Of a DNA stretch of 64,000 nt, positions 33,632 to 43,253 are shown piece by piece. The notes beneath the pieces are model-generated. The model saw only the letters and a list, made by a program, of their open reading frames with translations, was not told the DNA's origin and searched no databases. The stretch comes from Parasphingopyxis lamellibrachiae. GTDB lineage: Bacteria > Pseudomonadota > Alphaproteobacteria > Sphingomonadales > Sphingomonadaceae. Location: positions 2,630,957-2,694,956 of the forward strand of contig NZ_QRDP01000004.1 in assembly GCF_003385775.1 (NCBI RefSeq). Direction: 5' to 3'. Position 1 is the first letter of the stretch, and each line of letters starts with the position of its first letter. A program made the position numbers and the translations under genes.

Positions 33632-34774
33632 ATGATGAAGCAAAGATGGATTATCCCGCTCGCGCCGGCACTGGCGCTGTTCGTCAGCGCCGCGGCACCG
33701 GTCCTCGAACGGGAAGGCGCGGAGGATGATTCAATCGCCGCAGATGCGCCCGTTCCCGCCCGCGCCGATATCGCGCCGCTTGTCGATGCGCTGTTTTCCG
33801 AAGAGGGCGTTGGCGAAACCCGCGCTGTTCTGGTGATGCACAATGGCGAGCTGATCGCAGAGCGTTATGCGCCCGGCTATTCGGCGGACATGCGTTATAT
33901 CTCCTGGTCGATGGCGAAGACGGTGACGGCCATGCTCGTCGGCTTTCTCGTCGACGATGGCGTGCTGGATCTGGACGCGCCCGCGCCGGTGCCAGAATGG
34001 CAGGGGGAAAATGACGCCCGGCGCAATATCACCCTGCGCCACCTGCTCCATATGGCGTCTGGCCTCGATCATACCGAGGTCAATGAACCGATCTGGGATT
34101 CGGACACGAACCGGATGCTGTTCTCGACCGAGACGGACGATATGGCCGGCTATGCTGTTTCCCGGCCGCTCGAAGCCAATCCTGGCGACAAATATGAGTA
34201 TAGCAGCGCGACGACCGTTATCATTGCCCGGATTATCGCCGACCAGCTGACGGATTCGGACGATCCGGGCGAGCGGGCTGCGGCCTATCGCCATTTCGCC
34301 GAACAGCGACTGCTTGGTCCGGCGCGGATATCGAGCGTCTATTTCGAATTCGATGCGCGCGGCACGCAGATCGGCGGCAGCCTGATCCATGCGACGGCGC
34401 GGGACTGGGCGCGGCTGGGCGAAGTCATGCGCACCGGGCAGGGGCCAGACGGAACCCCGATCATCTCGTCCGAATGGCGCGAGTTCATGCTGACGCCATC
34501 CCCTCGTAACGGCGAATATGGCGGCCAGACCTGGCTGAACCGGCCCGGCGGCGTCTACGACAATCCCGTATTGTTCCCGGATCGCGCGCCGCAATCGCTG
34601 TTCGCCTTTAATGGCCATCTTGGTCAATATGTGATGGTATCGCCGGCTCAGGGGCTCACGGTCGTCCGGCTGGGCAATACGCCCGACGGCGAACTGCGCG
34701 AAGCCGTGGTGATGCGGCTGGCTCGGATTTTCGAGGCTTTCGGGCAAACCACCGGTGAAACAGACTCCGGCTGA
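33632..34774 (+). CDS. serine hydrolase, class C beta-lactamase/esterase family
   Basis: A 380-residue exported serine hydrolase of the beta-lactamase/penicillin-binding-protein superfamily. Signal peptide in residues 1-22. The catalytic SxxK motif is S93-M-A-K96 (ISWSMAKT) and the second motif Y190-S-S (YEYSSATT); the GHLGQY region near the end replaces the KTG box. Esterase, peptidase or amide hydrolase action is possible and true beta-lactamase activity is unproven. Diverges from a small cysteine protein with 24 bp between starts. Confidence 0.85.
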   Translation: MMKQRWIIPLAPALALFVSAAAPVLEREGAEDDSIAADAPVPARADIAPLVDALFSEEGVGETRAVLVMHNGELIAERYAPGYSADMRYISWSMAKTVTAMLVGFLVDDGVLDLDAPAPVPEWQGENDARRNITLRHLLHMASGLDHTEVNEPIWDSDTNRMLFSTETDDMAGYAVSRPLEANPGDKYEYSSATTVIIARIIADQLTDSDDPGERAAAYRHFAEQRLLGPARISSVYFEFDARGTQIGGSLIHATARDWARLGEVMRTGQGPDGTPIISSEWREFMLTPSPRNGEYGGQTWLNRPGGVYDNPVLFPDRAPQSLFAFNGHLGQYVMVSPAQGLTVVRLGNTPDGELREAVVMRLARIFEAFGQTTGETDSG

Positions 34775-34918
34775 CCATGTGCTTCAGATCATAATTGCCG
34801 CTCCGCGATCCTGATATCGCGACCCCATATTGCGGGGCGCAATCGCTTTGTCGTCGTTCAGCCCCGCTTCACCGCAGGTTTGCTAAGTGATAGGCGGGTC
34901 GGCGAATTGGGGAAGATC

Positions 34919-36874
34919 ATGACTATGAAATCGAAGATGCTCGCCGGTATGGGCGTTGCCGTAGCTGCGCTCTGTGTCGCGCAGCCCGTTCAGGGCCAGG
35001 CGCAGGACGGTACGCTTGCGATCGGTCGCACCTTTGGTGGCGAACTGGCCGAGGGCGATCAGGTCGCCGGCGGCAAGCAGCAATATTATGACGAATGGAG
35101 CGTTCGCGGGACTGCTGGCCAGCATGTCTCTATCGTCATGGAATCCGATGCGTTCGATACCCAGCTCCAGGCGCGCCTTCCTGACGGCACGGCCTTCGTC
35201 AACGACGATAACCACTGGGTGCCGGAAACCACCAACAGCCGCCTCGATGTCGTCGTGCCCGATACGGGCAGGCTGGTCGTGCGCGCGCAGGCGTTCCGGC
35301 CCGCGGAAAGCGGCGCCTATACCATAAGCCTGGTTTCGACAGAATCGCTGCAGGCGGCAGCGGAAGCCGCAACGCCGCCACAGGTCATAACGATCGGCCA
35401 GTCGCGCGAAGGTGCGCTTTCTTCGGACGGCGATAGCCAGGTCGCGGGCCGCTATACGGATCGCTACGAATTCAGCGGTACGCGCGGCCAGCGCGTCGAC
35501 CTGAACGTATCGGGCGATTTCGATACGATGCTGACATTGTCGGGCCCGGGCAGTTATTCGGTTCGCAATGACGACGACACGACTGCGGGCGAGCCGACGC
35601 TGGACAGCCGCATTCTCGCTACCCTGCCTGCCGATGGTCGTTATGTGATTGCCGTTACCAGCTATGGTCGCGGCGATACCGGCGATTATGCGCTGATAAC
35701 GGGTTTGAACCGAAGCCAGATCGCAGACACCGAATTCATCGATGCAGATGCCGCGCCGCTGGCTTTTGGCCGGACCCTGACGAGCGAGCTCGGCAAGGAT
35801 GACGACACGCTGAACAGCGGCGAATATCTTGAGCGCTACAGCTTTACCGGCCGCCGCGGCCAGCCGGTCACGGTCGACCTGAGTTCGGATGAGTTCGATA
35901 CATATCTAATACTGCGGACCCCGTCGGGCGAGCAGATCGATATCGACGATACTGGCGAATCTCTCAACAGCCGGTTCGAGCGCGTCCTGGAAGAGGATGG
36001 CGTCTATACCATCGTCGCAACCTCTTATGCCCCGGCTGCAACCGGCCGGTTCCAACTGGCCCTGAGCGAGGGCACGAGCCGCATTCCGGCCAATGCCCGG
36101 CAGCGGCAGGTGTTCGCGATTTCGGTTGGGATTGCCGATTATGGGGGAAATACGTCCGATCTCACTTATACCGATACCGATGCGGCGAAGCTCTACCAGA
36201 AGTTCGAAGAGCTCGGCATGCTGCGGCAGGAAAGCATCCTGCTCACCAACCAGCAGGCGACGCTGCCCGAATTCCGCCGGGCGTTCCAGCGGGTAGCAGC
36301 ACAGGCAGGGCCGGACGATATCTTCCTTTTCTTCTATTCTGGGCATGGCAACCAGATTGAAGACCCGAATGATCGGGGCGAGCTCGATGGGCGCGATGAA
36401 ACGCTTGTCTTTGCCGATGGCGAGGAACTGACGGATGACGATCTCGCTCTGATGTTCGCCGATGTGCGGGCGGGGACGACGATGGTTGTTCTCGACTCCT
36501 GTTTCTCGGGAGGGTTCGAGCGCGATCTGATCACACGGCCCAACATGATGGGGCTGTTCAGTTCGGAAGAGGATCTGACGAGCCTTGTCGCGTCTGAGTT
36601 CAATGCGGGCGGTTATCTCTCGCGTTTCTTCTCGGACGGCGTGGGCGGACAGGCCGATGACAATGCCGATGGCAATATCACGGCCGGCGAACTGGTATCC
36701 TATCTGCGCTACCGCTTCCGTGCGCAGTGCGACGGACGCAACTGTATCGAAGCCGAAACCGGCGACGCCCAGCGCAACCATCAGGAGTTGGTCGTGCAGC
36801 GCGGCAGTGTTGAGGTGGACGATATCCTCGTCACGCTGCCCGAACAGTTCGGCGTGGTGAGAGGCGGCGACTAG
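34919..36874 (+). CDS. secreted caspase-family (C14) protease with pre-peptidase-type repeats
   Basis: 651 residues. A signal peptide (1-26) is followed by three beta-rich pre-peptidase C-terminal-like domains at about 30-140, 150-260 and 275-390, each with the repeated theme FDTxLxLxGPxG...NDD. The C-terminal half is a caspase-hemoglobinase fold: FYSGHGNQ gives H476 and VLDSCFSGG gives C528, both catalytic residues intact. A DDNADGNITAGEL stretch near 585 looks like a calcium-binding loop, as in metacaspases. ATG 34919 has GGGGAAG ahead. Confidence 0.9.
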   Translation: MTMKSKMLAGMGVAVAALCVAQPVQGQAQDGTLAIGRTFGGELAEGDQVAGGKQQYYDEWSVRGTAGQHVSIVMESDAFDTQLQARLPDGTAFVNDDNHWVPETTNSRLDVVVPDTGRLVVRAQAFRPAESGAYTISLVSTESLQAAAEAATPPQVITIGQSREGALSSDGDSQVAGRYTDRYEFSGTRGQRVDLNVSGDFDTMLTLSGPGSYSVRNDDDTTAGEPTLDSRILATLPADGRYVIAVTSYGRGDTGDYALITGLNRSQIADTEFIDADAAPLAFGRTLTSELGKDDDTLNSGEYLERYSFTGRRGQPVTVDLSSDEFDTYLILRTPSGEQIDIDDTGESLNSRFERVLEEDGVYTIVATSYAPAATGRFQLALSEGTSRIPANARQRQVFAISVGIADYGGNTSDLTYTDTDAAKLYQKFEELGMLRQESILLTNQQATLPEFRRAFQRVAAQAGPDDIFLFFYSGHGNQIEDPNDRGELDGRDETLVFADGEELTDDDLALMFADVRAGTTMVVLDSCFSGGFERDLITRPNMMGLFSSEEDLTSLVASEFNAGGYLSRFFSDGVGGQADDNADGNITAGELVSYLRYRFRAQCDGRNCIEAETGDAQRNHQELVVQRGSVEVDDILVTLPEQFGVVRGGD

Positions 36875-36891
36875 GGCGCGGCCCAGTCGAT

Positions 36892-37689
36892 CTAGGTGAT
36901 CGTGAAACTACCTTCGACAACGGTAACGCAATCGCCAATCAGGATTGCGCGATCCCCGTCCAGCCTGCAGCTTAAATAACCGCCGCGCTTGCTCGCCTGA
37001 AAGGCGGTGAAGCTATCGCGCCCCAATCGCTTGGCCCAGAACGGGGTCAGGACTGAATGGGCCGAGCCTGTCACACTATCCTCGTCCACGCCGGCACCAG
37101 GCACAAACACCCGGCTGATGACATCGGTATCCTTACCGGGCGCGGTAACGGTGAAGCTGTCATCTCCCAGCGCGCCCAAGGCCCGGATATCGGGATCGAG
37201 ATTGAGTACATCTTCCGCGGTTTCATAGAGAAACACATTATAATGGTCGGGATGGCGATAGGTGGCGACTGGTTTCTTGCCGAGTGCCGCTTCGGCTTCG
37301 GGTAGGGTCGCAGGCTCAGCCACGATTGCGGGCAACGCCACCGCATAGCCATCGCCTTCACGCCACACTTCCAATATGCCCGCCTTGCGCGTCCGGAATC
37401 GCACCCGCTCAAGATCGGGATTCTCCGTCAGCAGGATATGCCCGCTTGCGAGCGTTGCATGACCGCATAGCCGGATTTCATCGGTCGGCGTGAACCAGCG
37501 CAGCTCATAATCGGCTTCGCTGCTCTGGTCGGGCAGGTAAAAGGCGGTTTCGGCAAAATTATTCTCTTCGCCGATTGCGCGCAGAAGATCGTCATCCGGC
37601 CAGCTTTCCAGCGGCATGACGGCAGCCTGGTTGCCGGTAAAGGGTCGTTCGGCAAAAGCGTCGACATGATAGTAAGGCAGTTTCGGCAT
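36892..37689 (-). CDS. PhzF-family isomerase/epimerase-like protein
   Basis: A 265-residue protein of the PhzF / diaminopimelate epimerase fold. The N-terminus YYHVDAFAERPFTGNQAAV and the catalytic-glutamate segment NNFAETAFYL are typical; the middle and C-terminal motifs RLCGHATLASGH and DSVTGSAHSVLTPFW are intact. No other phenazine gene is nearby, so the substrate is unknown. Convergent with the caspase gene and 66 bp upstream of pdxH on the same strand order. Confidence 0.88.
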   Translation of the reverse strand: MPKLPYYHVDAFAERPFTGNQAAVMPLESWPDDDLLRAIGEENNFAETAFYLPDQSSEADYELRWFTPTDEIRLCGHATLASGHILLTENPDLERVRFRTRKAGILEVWREGDGYAVALPAIVAEPATLPEAEAALGKKPVATYRHPDHYNVFLYETAEDVLNLDPDIRALGALGDDSFTVTAPGKDTDVISRVFVPGAGVDEDSVTGSAHSVLTPFWAKRLGRDSFTAFQASKRGGYLSCRLDGDRAILIGDCVTVVEGSFTIT

Positions 37690-37755
37690 GACATGCTCCT
37701 TCGCTTCGGCCCGCTCTATCGCGGGAGCGGCGCGCGACGAAGCGCGATTATCTGA

Positions 37756-38346
37756 TCAGGGGTAAAGCAGCCCTTCGTCCCAACTATCCGTCCTGCGCGT
37801 GAACACGCGCCGATGATGCAGGCGATGTGCGCCATCCTGCCAGAATTCGATTCGCTGCGGATCGAGACGAAAGCCCGACCAGTGCGGCGGGCGCTTGACA
37901 TCCTTGCCTTCGAACTGTGCCTGCACTTCCTCGTAGCGTGCTTCGAAAGTCTCCCGGCTGTCGAGCGGACGGGACTGGTCCGATGCCCATGCCCCCAGTT
38001 GCGAATCGCGGCTTCGCGTCGCGAAATAGGCGTCGCCTTCCTCATCGGAAACCCGACTTACCGGTCCTTCGATCCTGACCTGCCGGCGCAGCGACTTCCA
38101 GTGGAAAAGCAGGGCTGCTTTGTGGGTGGCGAGCAAGTCATCCGCCTTGCGGCTCTCGAGATTCGTGTACCAGACGAAGCCGCGCTCATCATGGCCCTTG
38201 AGCAGCACCATACGGACCGAGGGCTGGTTGTCCGGGGTCGTCGTCGCCAGCGCCATAGCGTTGGAGTCGTTGATCTCGCTGGCCCGGGCTTCGGCGGCCC
38301 AGGCGGTGAAGAGAGCGTGAGGATCGCCAGTGGAATCGTCTGTCAT
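37756..38346 (-). CDS. pdxH: pyridoxamine 5'-phosphate oxidase
   Basis: Makes pyridoxal 5'-phosphate from pyridoxamine or pyridoxine phosphate using FMN. 196 residues, slightly short but normal for this clade. FMN- and substrate-binding motifs: SVRMVLLKGHDERGFVWYTN, SRDSQLGAWASDQS, and the ending FTRRTDSWDEGLLYP, the near-invariant C-terminus with the WR-L-P pattern. ATG 38346 is the family start. Divergent from the ABA4-like gene across 70 bp. Confidence 0.95.
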   Translation of the reverse strand: MTDDSTGDPHALFTAWAAEARASEINDSNAMALATTTPDNQPSVRMVLLKGHDERGFVWYTNLESRKADDLLATHKAALLFHWKSLRRQVRIEGPVSRVSDEEGDAYFATRSRDSQLGAWASDQSRPLDSRETFEARYEEVQAQFEGKDVKRPPHWSGFRLDPQRIEFWQDGAHRLHHRRVFTRRTDSWDEGLLYP

Positions 38347-38416
38347 GAGGGGGCTTCTAGGCCAGCCGGGCATGGTCTATCAATGTCGCAGGCAAAATCG
38401 ATTTGGGGGAATGGCG

Positions 38417-38857
38417 ATGGACTGGCCAACGGTTTTCAAATTCGCGAACCTGTTTGCAATGCTGGCCTGGGCGGTATTGATTTTCGGGCCGAGACGCGAG
38501 GCGATATACACGATATTGTTCGACGGGGTCGTCGGCCTTTTTAGTCTCTTCTACGCATCCCTGCTGGTTTATCTCTTGTTTATCGCTCCGTCGACGGGGG
38601 GTGGAGGGCCGGATTTCACGACGATCGAGGGCGTTCGCACGGCATTCGCAGCCGATGCCGGCCTCACATTGGGCTGGGTGCACTATCTGGCGTTCGATCT
38701 GTTCGTGGGTCTCTGGGTCGCGCGCAATGCGGATGAGATATCCCTGTCGCGGTTTGTGCAGGCGCCGATCCTTCTCGCCACCTTTATTTTCGGGCCGTTC
38801 GGATTGGCCATTTACCTGATCGTCCGGCGGATACATGGATCGCGCGAAGCCGCTTGA
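38417..38857 (+). CDS. ABA4-like (DUF4281) membrane protein
   Basis: A 146-residue inner-membrane protein with four hydrophobic helices. The pattern FKFANLFAMLAWAVLIFGPR near the start and GWVHYLAFDLFVGLW in the third helix match the ABA4-like family, named after a plant neoxanthin-synthesis protein; a carotenoid role in bacteria is inference. ATG 38417 is preferred over ATG 38411 because GGGGGA is then correctly spaced. Confidence 0.82.
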   Translation: MDWPTVFKFANLFAMLAWAVLIFGPRREAIYTILFDGVVGLFSLFYASLLVYLLFIAPSTGGGGPDFTTIEGVRTAFAADAGLTLGWVHYLAFDLFVGLWVARNADEISLSRFVQAPILLATFIFGPFGLAIYLIVRRIHGSREAA

Positions 38858-38881
38858 AACAACGGAACCATCTCCCCATTT

Positions 38882-38907
38882 CAACTGTTGTAATACTGCA
38901 ACAGTTG
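38882..38907. promoter_or_regulatory. perfect 9-bp inverted repeat upstream of dnaJ-like gene
   Basis: CAACTGTTG (38882-38890) and CAACAGTTG (38899-38907) with an 8-bp spacer lie 33-58 bases before the DnaJ-like start. It could be an operator or a leader-mRNA stem-loop. No T tract follows, so it is not a terminator of the preceding gene. Confidence 0.45.
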
Positions 38908-38939
38908 GCTAACGGCACATGATATACGACACGGACACC

Positions 38940-39872
38940 ATGGTAGCAGATCCTTACGCAACTCTCGGAGTCTCGCGCGGCGCGAGCGAAGACGATATAA
39001 AAAAGGCCTATCGCAAGCTCGCCAAGGAGCTGCATCCGGACCGGAATAAGGATAATCCGAAGGCTACCGAGAAATTTTCGGCGGCGACGGAAGCTTATGA
39101 TTTGCTGAGCGACAAGGCTAAACGTGCCCAGTTCGATCGCGGAGAAATCGACGCCGATGGCAATCCCACCAATCCATTTGGCGGCGGCGGTTTTGGCGGC
39201 GCCCAGGGTGGTTCATCGTTCGAATTTTCCGAAGGCGGCGATATCGGCGATATTTTCGAAGGGCTGTTTGGCGGCGGCGGCGGGCGGACGGCCAGTTCCT
39301 CGCGCGGACCGTTTAGCGGTTTCGGCAGGCGTCAGGCCCCTCCGCCCAAGGGCGCGGATATGGGTTATCGCCTTGCCGTGCCATTCGAGGCCGCAGCGCG
39401 GCTTGATGACCAGCGGATCACGCTGTCGAGCGGCAAGACGATTGACCTGAAACTGAAGCCCGGCGTCGAGAGCGGTACGCAGATGCGGCTCTCGGGCCAG
39501 GGTCAGGAAGGGCCGGGCGGAGCCGGCGATGCGATCGTCACAATCTTCGTTCAGGATCACAAATTCTACGAGCGCGACGGTGACAACATTCGCCTCGACG
39601 TTCCGATCGGCCTCGACGAGGCTGTGCTCGGCGCGAAGATCAAGGTGCCAACGGTCGATGGGCCGGTGATGCTCACAGTGCCGAAAAATGCCGCCTCGGG
39701 AAAAACGCTCAGGCTCAAGGGTAGAGGCTTCCACAAAAAGGACGGTGGCCGGGGCGACCAGCTGGTGAAACTGGAAATTGACCTGCCCGAAGACGATGCG
39801 GAACTGGCGGAGTTTGTGAAGGGCTGGACGCCCGGAAAGCCGCAAAACCCGCGTTCGGAATTTGGTGTCTGA
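38940..39872 (+). CDS. CbpA-type DnaJ co-chaperone
   Basis: A 310-residue J-domain protein without zinc fingers. The J domain (residues 1-70) carries the HPD motif in KELHPDRN; a glycine/phenylalanine-rich linker follows ([14 protein letters not shown]), then two beta-sandwich substrate-binding domains typical of CbpA/DnaJ C-termini. ATG 38940 matches the family start. Acts with DnaK. It precedes the BrkB gene by 3 bp, suggesting cotranscription. Confidence 0.92.
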   Translation: MVADPYATLGVSRGASEDDIKKAYRKLAKELHPDRNKDNPKATEKFSAATEAYDLLSDKAKRAQFDRGEIDADGNPTNPFGGGGFGGAQGGSSFEFSEGGDIGDIFEGLFGGGGGRTASSSRGPFSGFGRRQAPPPKGADMGYRLAVPFEAAARLDDQRITLSSGKTIDLKLKPGVESGTQMRLSGQGQEGPGGAGDAIVTIFVQDHKFYERDGDNIRLDVPIGLDEAVLGAKIKVPTVDGPVMLTVPKNAASGKTLRLKGRGFHKKDGGRGDQLVKLEIDLPEDDAELAEFVKGWTPGKPQNPRSEFGV

Positions 39873-39875
39873 TCA

Positions 39876-40835
39876 TTGACTCATGAAGCCTCGCAATCGC
39901 CTGAGGCGCGCCGCAGGCTGGCCGAGGTTCGTATCCGAGAGGGCCGGCCTCTCGATTATCCACCGCCGCGCACCTGGGGCTGGACGACGCTGAAACGCGT
40001 AGCCGATGGCGTCTACGCGGAAGGCTTTATCCATGCGGGCAACCTCGCTTTTATGGCGCTGCTCGCCCTCTTTCCCTTCTTCATCGTATTGGCAGCCATC
40101 GCGCAAAGCCTTGGCCGGACCGAGGATGGGTTGCAGGCGGTCGCGATCTTCCTGCAGAATGTGCCCCCCAGCGTGGCGACCGCATTGGAAGACCCGATTG
40201 CCAGCGTTCTTTCCGCGCGCACCGGAAATCTGCTGTGGATAGGCGCGGCTATCGGGCTTTGGACAACCGCCAGCTTTATCGAAACCGTGCGGGAAATTCT
40301 GCGTCGTGCTTATGGCACTCCCTATGGACGGCCATTCTACGAGTACCGGCTCTTTTCAATCGGCTTGATCATCATTTCCGTTGCCCTGGCATTGCTCGCC
40401 TTCGCCCTGCAATTCGTGATGACCGGGGTGGAGCAGTTCATCTATCGCCTCGTGCCTTTGTTGGAGGAGTATCGGATATTTCTCTCCCTTTCCCGGCTGG
40501 TTCCGGCATTCGCGATCTTTCTCGGATTTTATCTTGTTTTCTGGTCTCTTACGCCGCGCCAATATCGCGCGCGGCTTTATCCGAAATGGCCTGGCGCGCT
40601 GCTCGTCACCATATGGTGGCTCGGCACGACGGCCCTGATGCCCGTCATACTCGAAAACCTGATCAGTTATGATTTGACCTATGGCAGCCTGGCGGGCTTC
40701 ATGCTTTCGATGATGTTCTTTTTCGTCATCGGATTCGGGGTTGTCGTTGCGGCTTATCTCAACGCGGCACTGGCGGAAGTGCCTGAAAGCGAGTTAAGGA
40801 AGCACATAGAAGAAACTGAAGTCGAGGAACCTTAA
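39876..40835 (+). CDS. YihY/BrkB-family membrane protein
   Basis: 319 residues with about six membrane helices starting near residue 58 (FMALLALFPFFIVLAAIA). The family motif WTTLKRVADGVYAEGFIHAGNLAFMAL precedes them. The TTG at 39876 is the only start close to the dnaJ stop; a later start inside the N-terminal cytoplasmic region is possible. The stop overlaps the fabI start (TAATG). Family function is poorly known. Confidence 0.85.
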   Translation: MTHEASQSPEARRRLAEVRIREGRPLDYPPPRTWGWTTLKRVADGVYAEGFIHAGNLAFMALLALFPFFIVLAAIAQSLGRTEDGLQAVAIFLQNVPPSVATALEDPIASVLSARTGNLLWIGAAIGLWTTASFIETVREILRRAYGTPYGRPFYEYRLFSIGLIIISVALALLAFALQFVMTGVEQFIYRLVPLLEEYRIFLSLSRLVPAFAIFLGFYLVFWSLTPRQYRARLYPKWPGALLVTIWWLGTTALMPVILENLISYDLTYGSLAGFMLSMMFFFVIGFGVVVAAYLNAALAEVPESELRKHIEETEVEEP

Positions 40836-41641
40836 TGACGGGACTGATGAAAGGGAAACGCGGGCTGATCATGGGGCTTGCCAATGACCGATCGCTGGCA
40901 TGGGGCATAGCCAAACAGTTGCATGAACAGGGCGCGGAAATGGCGTTCAGCTATCAGGGCGACGCACTGGAACGCCGCGTCAGACCGCTCGCCGAGAGCG
41001 TGGGATCGGATTTCCTGATCGAGTGCGACGTGTCCGACATGGATGCGCTCGACACTGCGTTCGCGACGCTCAAAGAGAAATGGGAAACCATTGACTTTGT
41101 CGTGCATGCGATCGGTTTCTCCGACAAGAATGAGCTGCGAGGCAAATATCTCGATACCAGTCTCGACAATTTCCTGATGACCATGAACATTTCGGTCTAT
41201 TCCATGGTTGCCGTCACCAAGCGGGCAAGCGAGATGATGCCGGACGGCGGCTCTATCCTGACCCTCAGCTATTATGGCGCGGAAAAGGTCGTGCCGCATT
41301 ACAATGTGATGGGGCCGGCAAAATCGGCGCTGGAAACCAGCGTCCAGTATCTGGCCATGGATCTGGGCCCCGACAATATTCGCGTGAACGCGATCTCGGC
41401 CGGCCCGATCAAGACGCTGGCCGCGAGCGGCATCGGAGATTTTCGCTACATCCTCAAATGGAACGAGCTGAATTCGCCGCTTCGCCGCAATGTGACGATC
41501 GACGATGTCGGGGGGGCAGGGGTTTACCTGCTCAGCGATCTCTCTTCGGGCGTTACCGGCGAAACCCATCATGTCGATGCGGGGTATAACGTCATCGGCA
41601 TGAAGGCCGAGGATGCGCCGGACATCGCGCTGGAGAAGTGA
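40835..41641 (+). CDS. fabI: enoyl-[acyl-carrier-protein] reductase (NADH), FabI-type
   Basis: Last reduction in fatty-acid elongation; target of triclosan. 268 residues. Short-chain-dehydrogenase fold with GLANDRSLAWGIAKQL for NADH and the FabI active site Y146-Y156-x6-K163 in LSYYGAEKVVPHYNVMGPAKSAL. A GAGGAACC ribosome site lies just ahead. Coupled to BrkB upstream and, by GTGA overlap, to the acetyltransferase downstream. Confidence 0.96.
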   Translation: MTGLMKGKRGLIMGLANDRSLAWGIAKQLHEQGAEMAFSYQGDALERRVRPLAESVGSDFLIECDVSDMDALDTAFATLKEKWETIDFVVHAIGFSDKNELRGKYLDTSLDNFLMTMNISVYSMVAVTKRASEMMPDGGSILTLSYYGAEKVVPHYNVMGPAKSALETSVQYLAMDLGPDNIRVNAISAGPIKTLAASGIGDFRYILKWNELNSPLRRNVTIDDVGGAGVYLLSDLSSGVTGETHHVDAGYNVIGMKAEDAPDIALEK

Positions 41642-42147
41642 TTGCTCTTCGCGCTGAACGGCCGGATGATCAACGCGCGGTTTTCGCCATCCACGCTGCG
41701 GCATTCGAAACCGATCTGGAGGCCCGCCTCACAGACAAGCTCCGTTCCGATGGAGAGGTTCTGCTTTCGCTGGTGGCGCTCGACGGCGATGAACCGGTAG
41801 GCAATCTGATCCTGTCGCTGATGGTGGCAGAAGGTGACGGCATGTCCCTTCGCGCTGCAGCTATCGGGCCGATTGGTGTTCGCCCCGATCGTCAGGGCGA
41901 GGGCATCGGAGCCATGCTCATGCGGGCTGGTATCGCCTGGGCGCGAGGCGAGGGCATTGTCGCAATCTTCCTGCTTGGCAATCCGGACTATTATGGGCGA
42001 TTCGGCTTTTCTGCGGAAACGGCCACACCCTTCGCCTCGACCTATGCCGGACCCTATTTCCAGGCCCTGTTGCTCGATGACACTTTTGTGCTGCCAAAAT
42101 CCGGCAGGGCCGACTATGCTCCGGCTTTTGCCGCATTTGAGGACTGA
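41638..42147 (+). CDS. GNAT-family N-acetyltransferase
   Basis: A 169-residue acetyltransferase using acetyl-CoA. The pyrophosphate-binding motif is VRPDRQGEGIGAMLM near residue 81-95, followed by LGNPDYYGRFGFS, the signature of the YhbS/YjbC-like clade. It starts at GTG 41638 overlapping the fabI stop. Substrate unknown. Next gene aroC begins 9 bp after it, so the run brkB-fabI-GNAT-aroC is likely one operon. Confidence 0.87.
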   Translation: MIALRAERPDDQRAVFAIHAAAFETDLEARLTDKLRSDGEVLLSLVALDGDEPVGNLILSLMVAEGDGMSLRAAAIGPIGVRPDRQGEGIGAMLMRAGIAWARGEGIVAIFLLGNPDYYGRFGFSAETATPFASTYAGPYFQALLLDDTFVLPKSGRADYAPAFAAFED

Positions 42148-42156
42148 CGGAACCCG

Positions 42157-43227
42157 ATGAGCTATAACAGTTTTGGACATCTGTTCCGTTTCACCACCTG
42201 GGGCGAGAGCCATGGCCCGGCGCTCGGCGCGATCGTGGACGGCTGCCCGCCGGGCATTGCGATCGACGAGAGCGATATCCAGCCCTGGATGGACAAGCGC
42301 CGGCCGGGCCAGTCCCGCCACACAACCCAGCGCCGCGAACCGGACACTGTTCGCATCATGTCTGGCGTGTTCGAGGGCAAGACGACGGGGACGCCGATTC
42401 ATCTCATGGTCGAGAATGTCGACCAGCGTTCAAAGGACTATTCCGAGATCGCGGCCAAATACCGACCCGGCCATGCTGACTTCACTTATGATGCCAAATA
42501 TGGCTTTCGCGACTATCGCGGCGGCGGACGATCTTCAGCGCGGGAAACCGCCGCGCGCGTGGCGGCAGGCGCCGTTGCGCGCAAGGTGCTGGGCGACGGT
42601 ATCGCGATCCGGGCGTATCTGACGGAACTCGGCGGTGTCGCCATCGACCGAGACCGGTTTGACGATGCCGCAATCGATGCAAACGACTTTTTCTGCCCCG
42701 ATCCGGTGGCGGTCGGCGAATGGGAATCCGCCGTCGATACCGCGCGCAAGGATGGCAATTCGCTGGGTGCGGTTGCCGAGTGCATCGCGACAGGCGTTCC
42801 GGCAGGCTGGGGCGCGCCGGTTTATGCGAAGCTGGATGCGGAGCTGGCTGCTGCGATGATGTCGATCCATGCGACCAAGGGCGTGGAGATCGGTAACGGG
42901 TTTGAGGCGGCGCGGATTACCGGCCGTGAAAATGCCGATGAAATGGAACCGGGCAATACAGGGCCGCGATTCCTTTCGAACAATGCGGGCGGCGTGCTTG
43001 GCGGCATATCGAACGGCGATACGATCATCTGCCGGACGGCCTTCAAACCAACCAGCTCGATCCTGACACCACTCAAAACGGTGACGCGCGATGGCGAGGC
43101 AGCCGAGATTTCGACAAAGGGCCGGCACGATCCCTGTGTCGGTATTCGCGGGGTTCCCGTTGTCGAGGCGATGATGGCACTCGTCCTTGCCGATCAAATG
43201 TTGCTTCACCGCGCGCAATGCGGCTGA
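42157..43227 (+). CDS. aroC: chorismate synthase
   Basis: Makes chorismate from EPSP in the shikimate pathway, requiring reduced FMN. 356 residues. Family motifs in order: [52 protein letters not shown], the histidine-rich [28 protein letters not shown], and the C-terminal [17 protein letters not shown]. Ribosome site GGAAC lies close to the ATG, and it likely shares a transcript with the GNAT gene. Confidence 0.97.
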   Translation: MSYNSFGHLFRFTTWGESHGPALGAIVDGCPPGIAIDESDIQPWMDKRRPGQSRHTTQRREPDTVRIMSGVFEGKTTGTPIHLMVENVDQRSKDYSEIAAKYRPGHADFTYDAKYGFRDYRGGGRSSARETAARVAAGAVARKVLGDGIAIRAYLTELGGVAIDRDRFDDAAIDANDFFCPDPVAVGEWESAVDTARKDGNSLGAVAECIATGVPAGWGAPVYAKLDAELAAAMMSIHATKGVEIGNGFEAARITGRENADEMEPGNTGPRFLSNNAGGVLGGISNGDTIICRTAFKPTSSILTPLKTVTRDGEAAEISTKGRHDPCVGIRGVPVVEAMMALVLADQMLLHRAQCG

Positions 43228-43253
43228 TAAGCGGGTTGGCTGAGGGGTAAATT

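Noticed and set aside
33731-34747. Minus-strand open frame opposite the serine hydrolase
   Set aside because: The plus strand carries signal peptide and SxxK/YSS motifs; the antisense frame has none.
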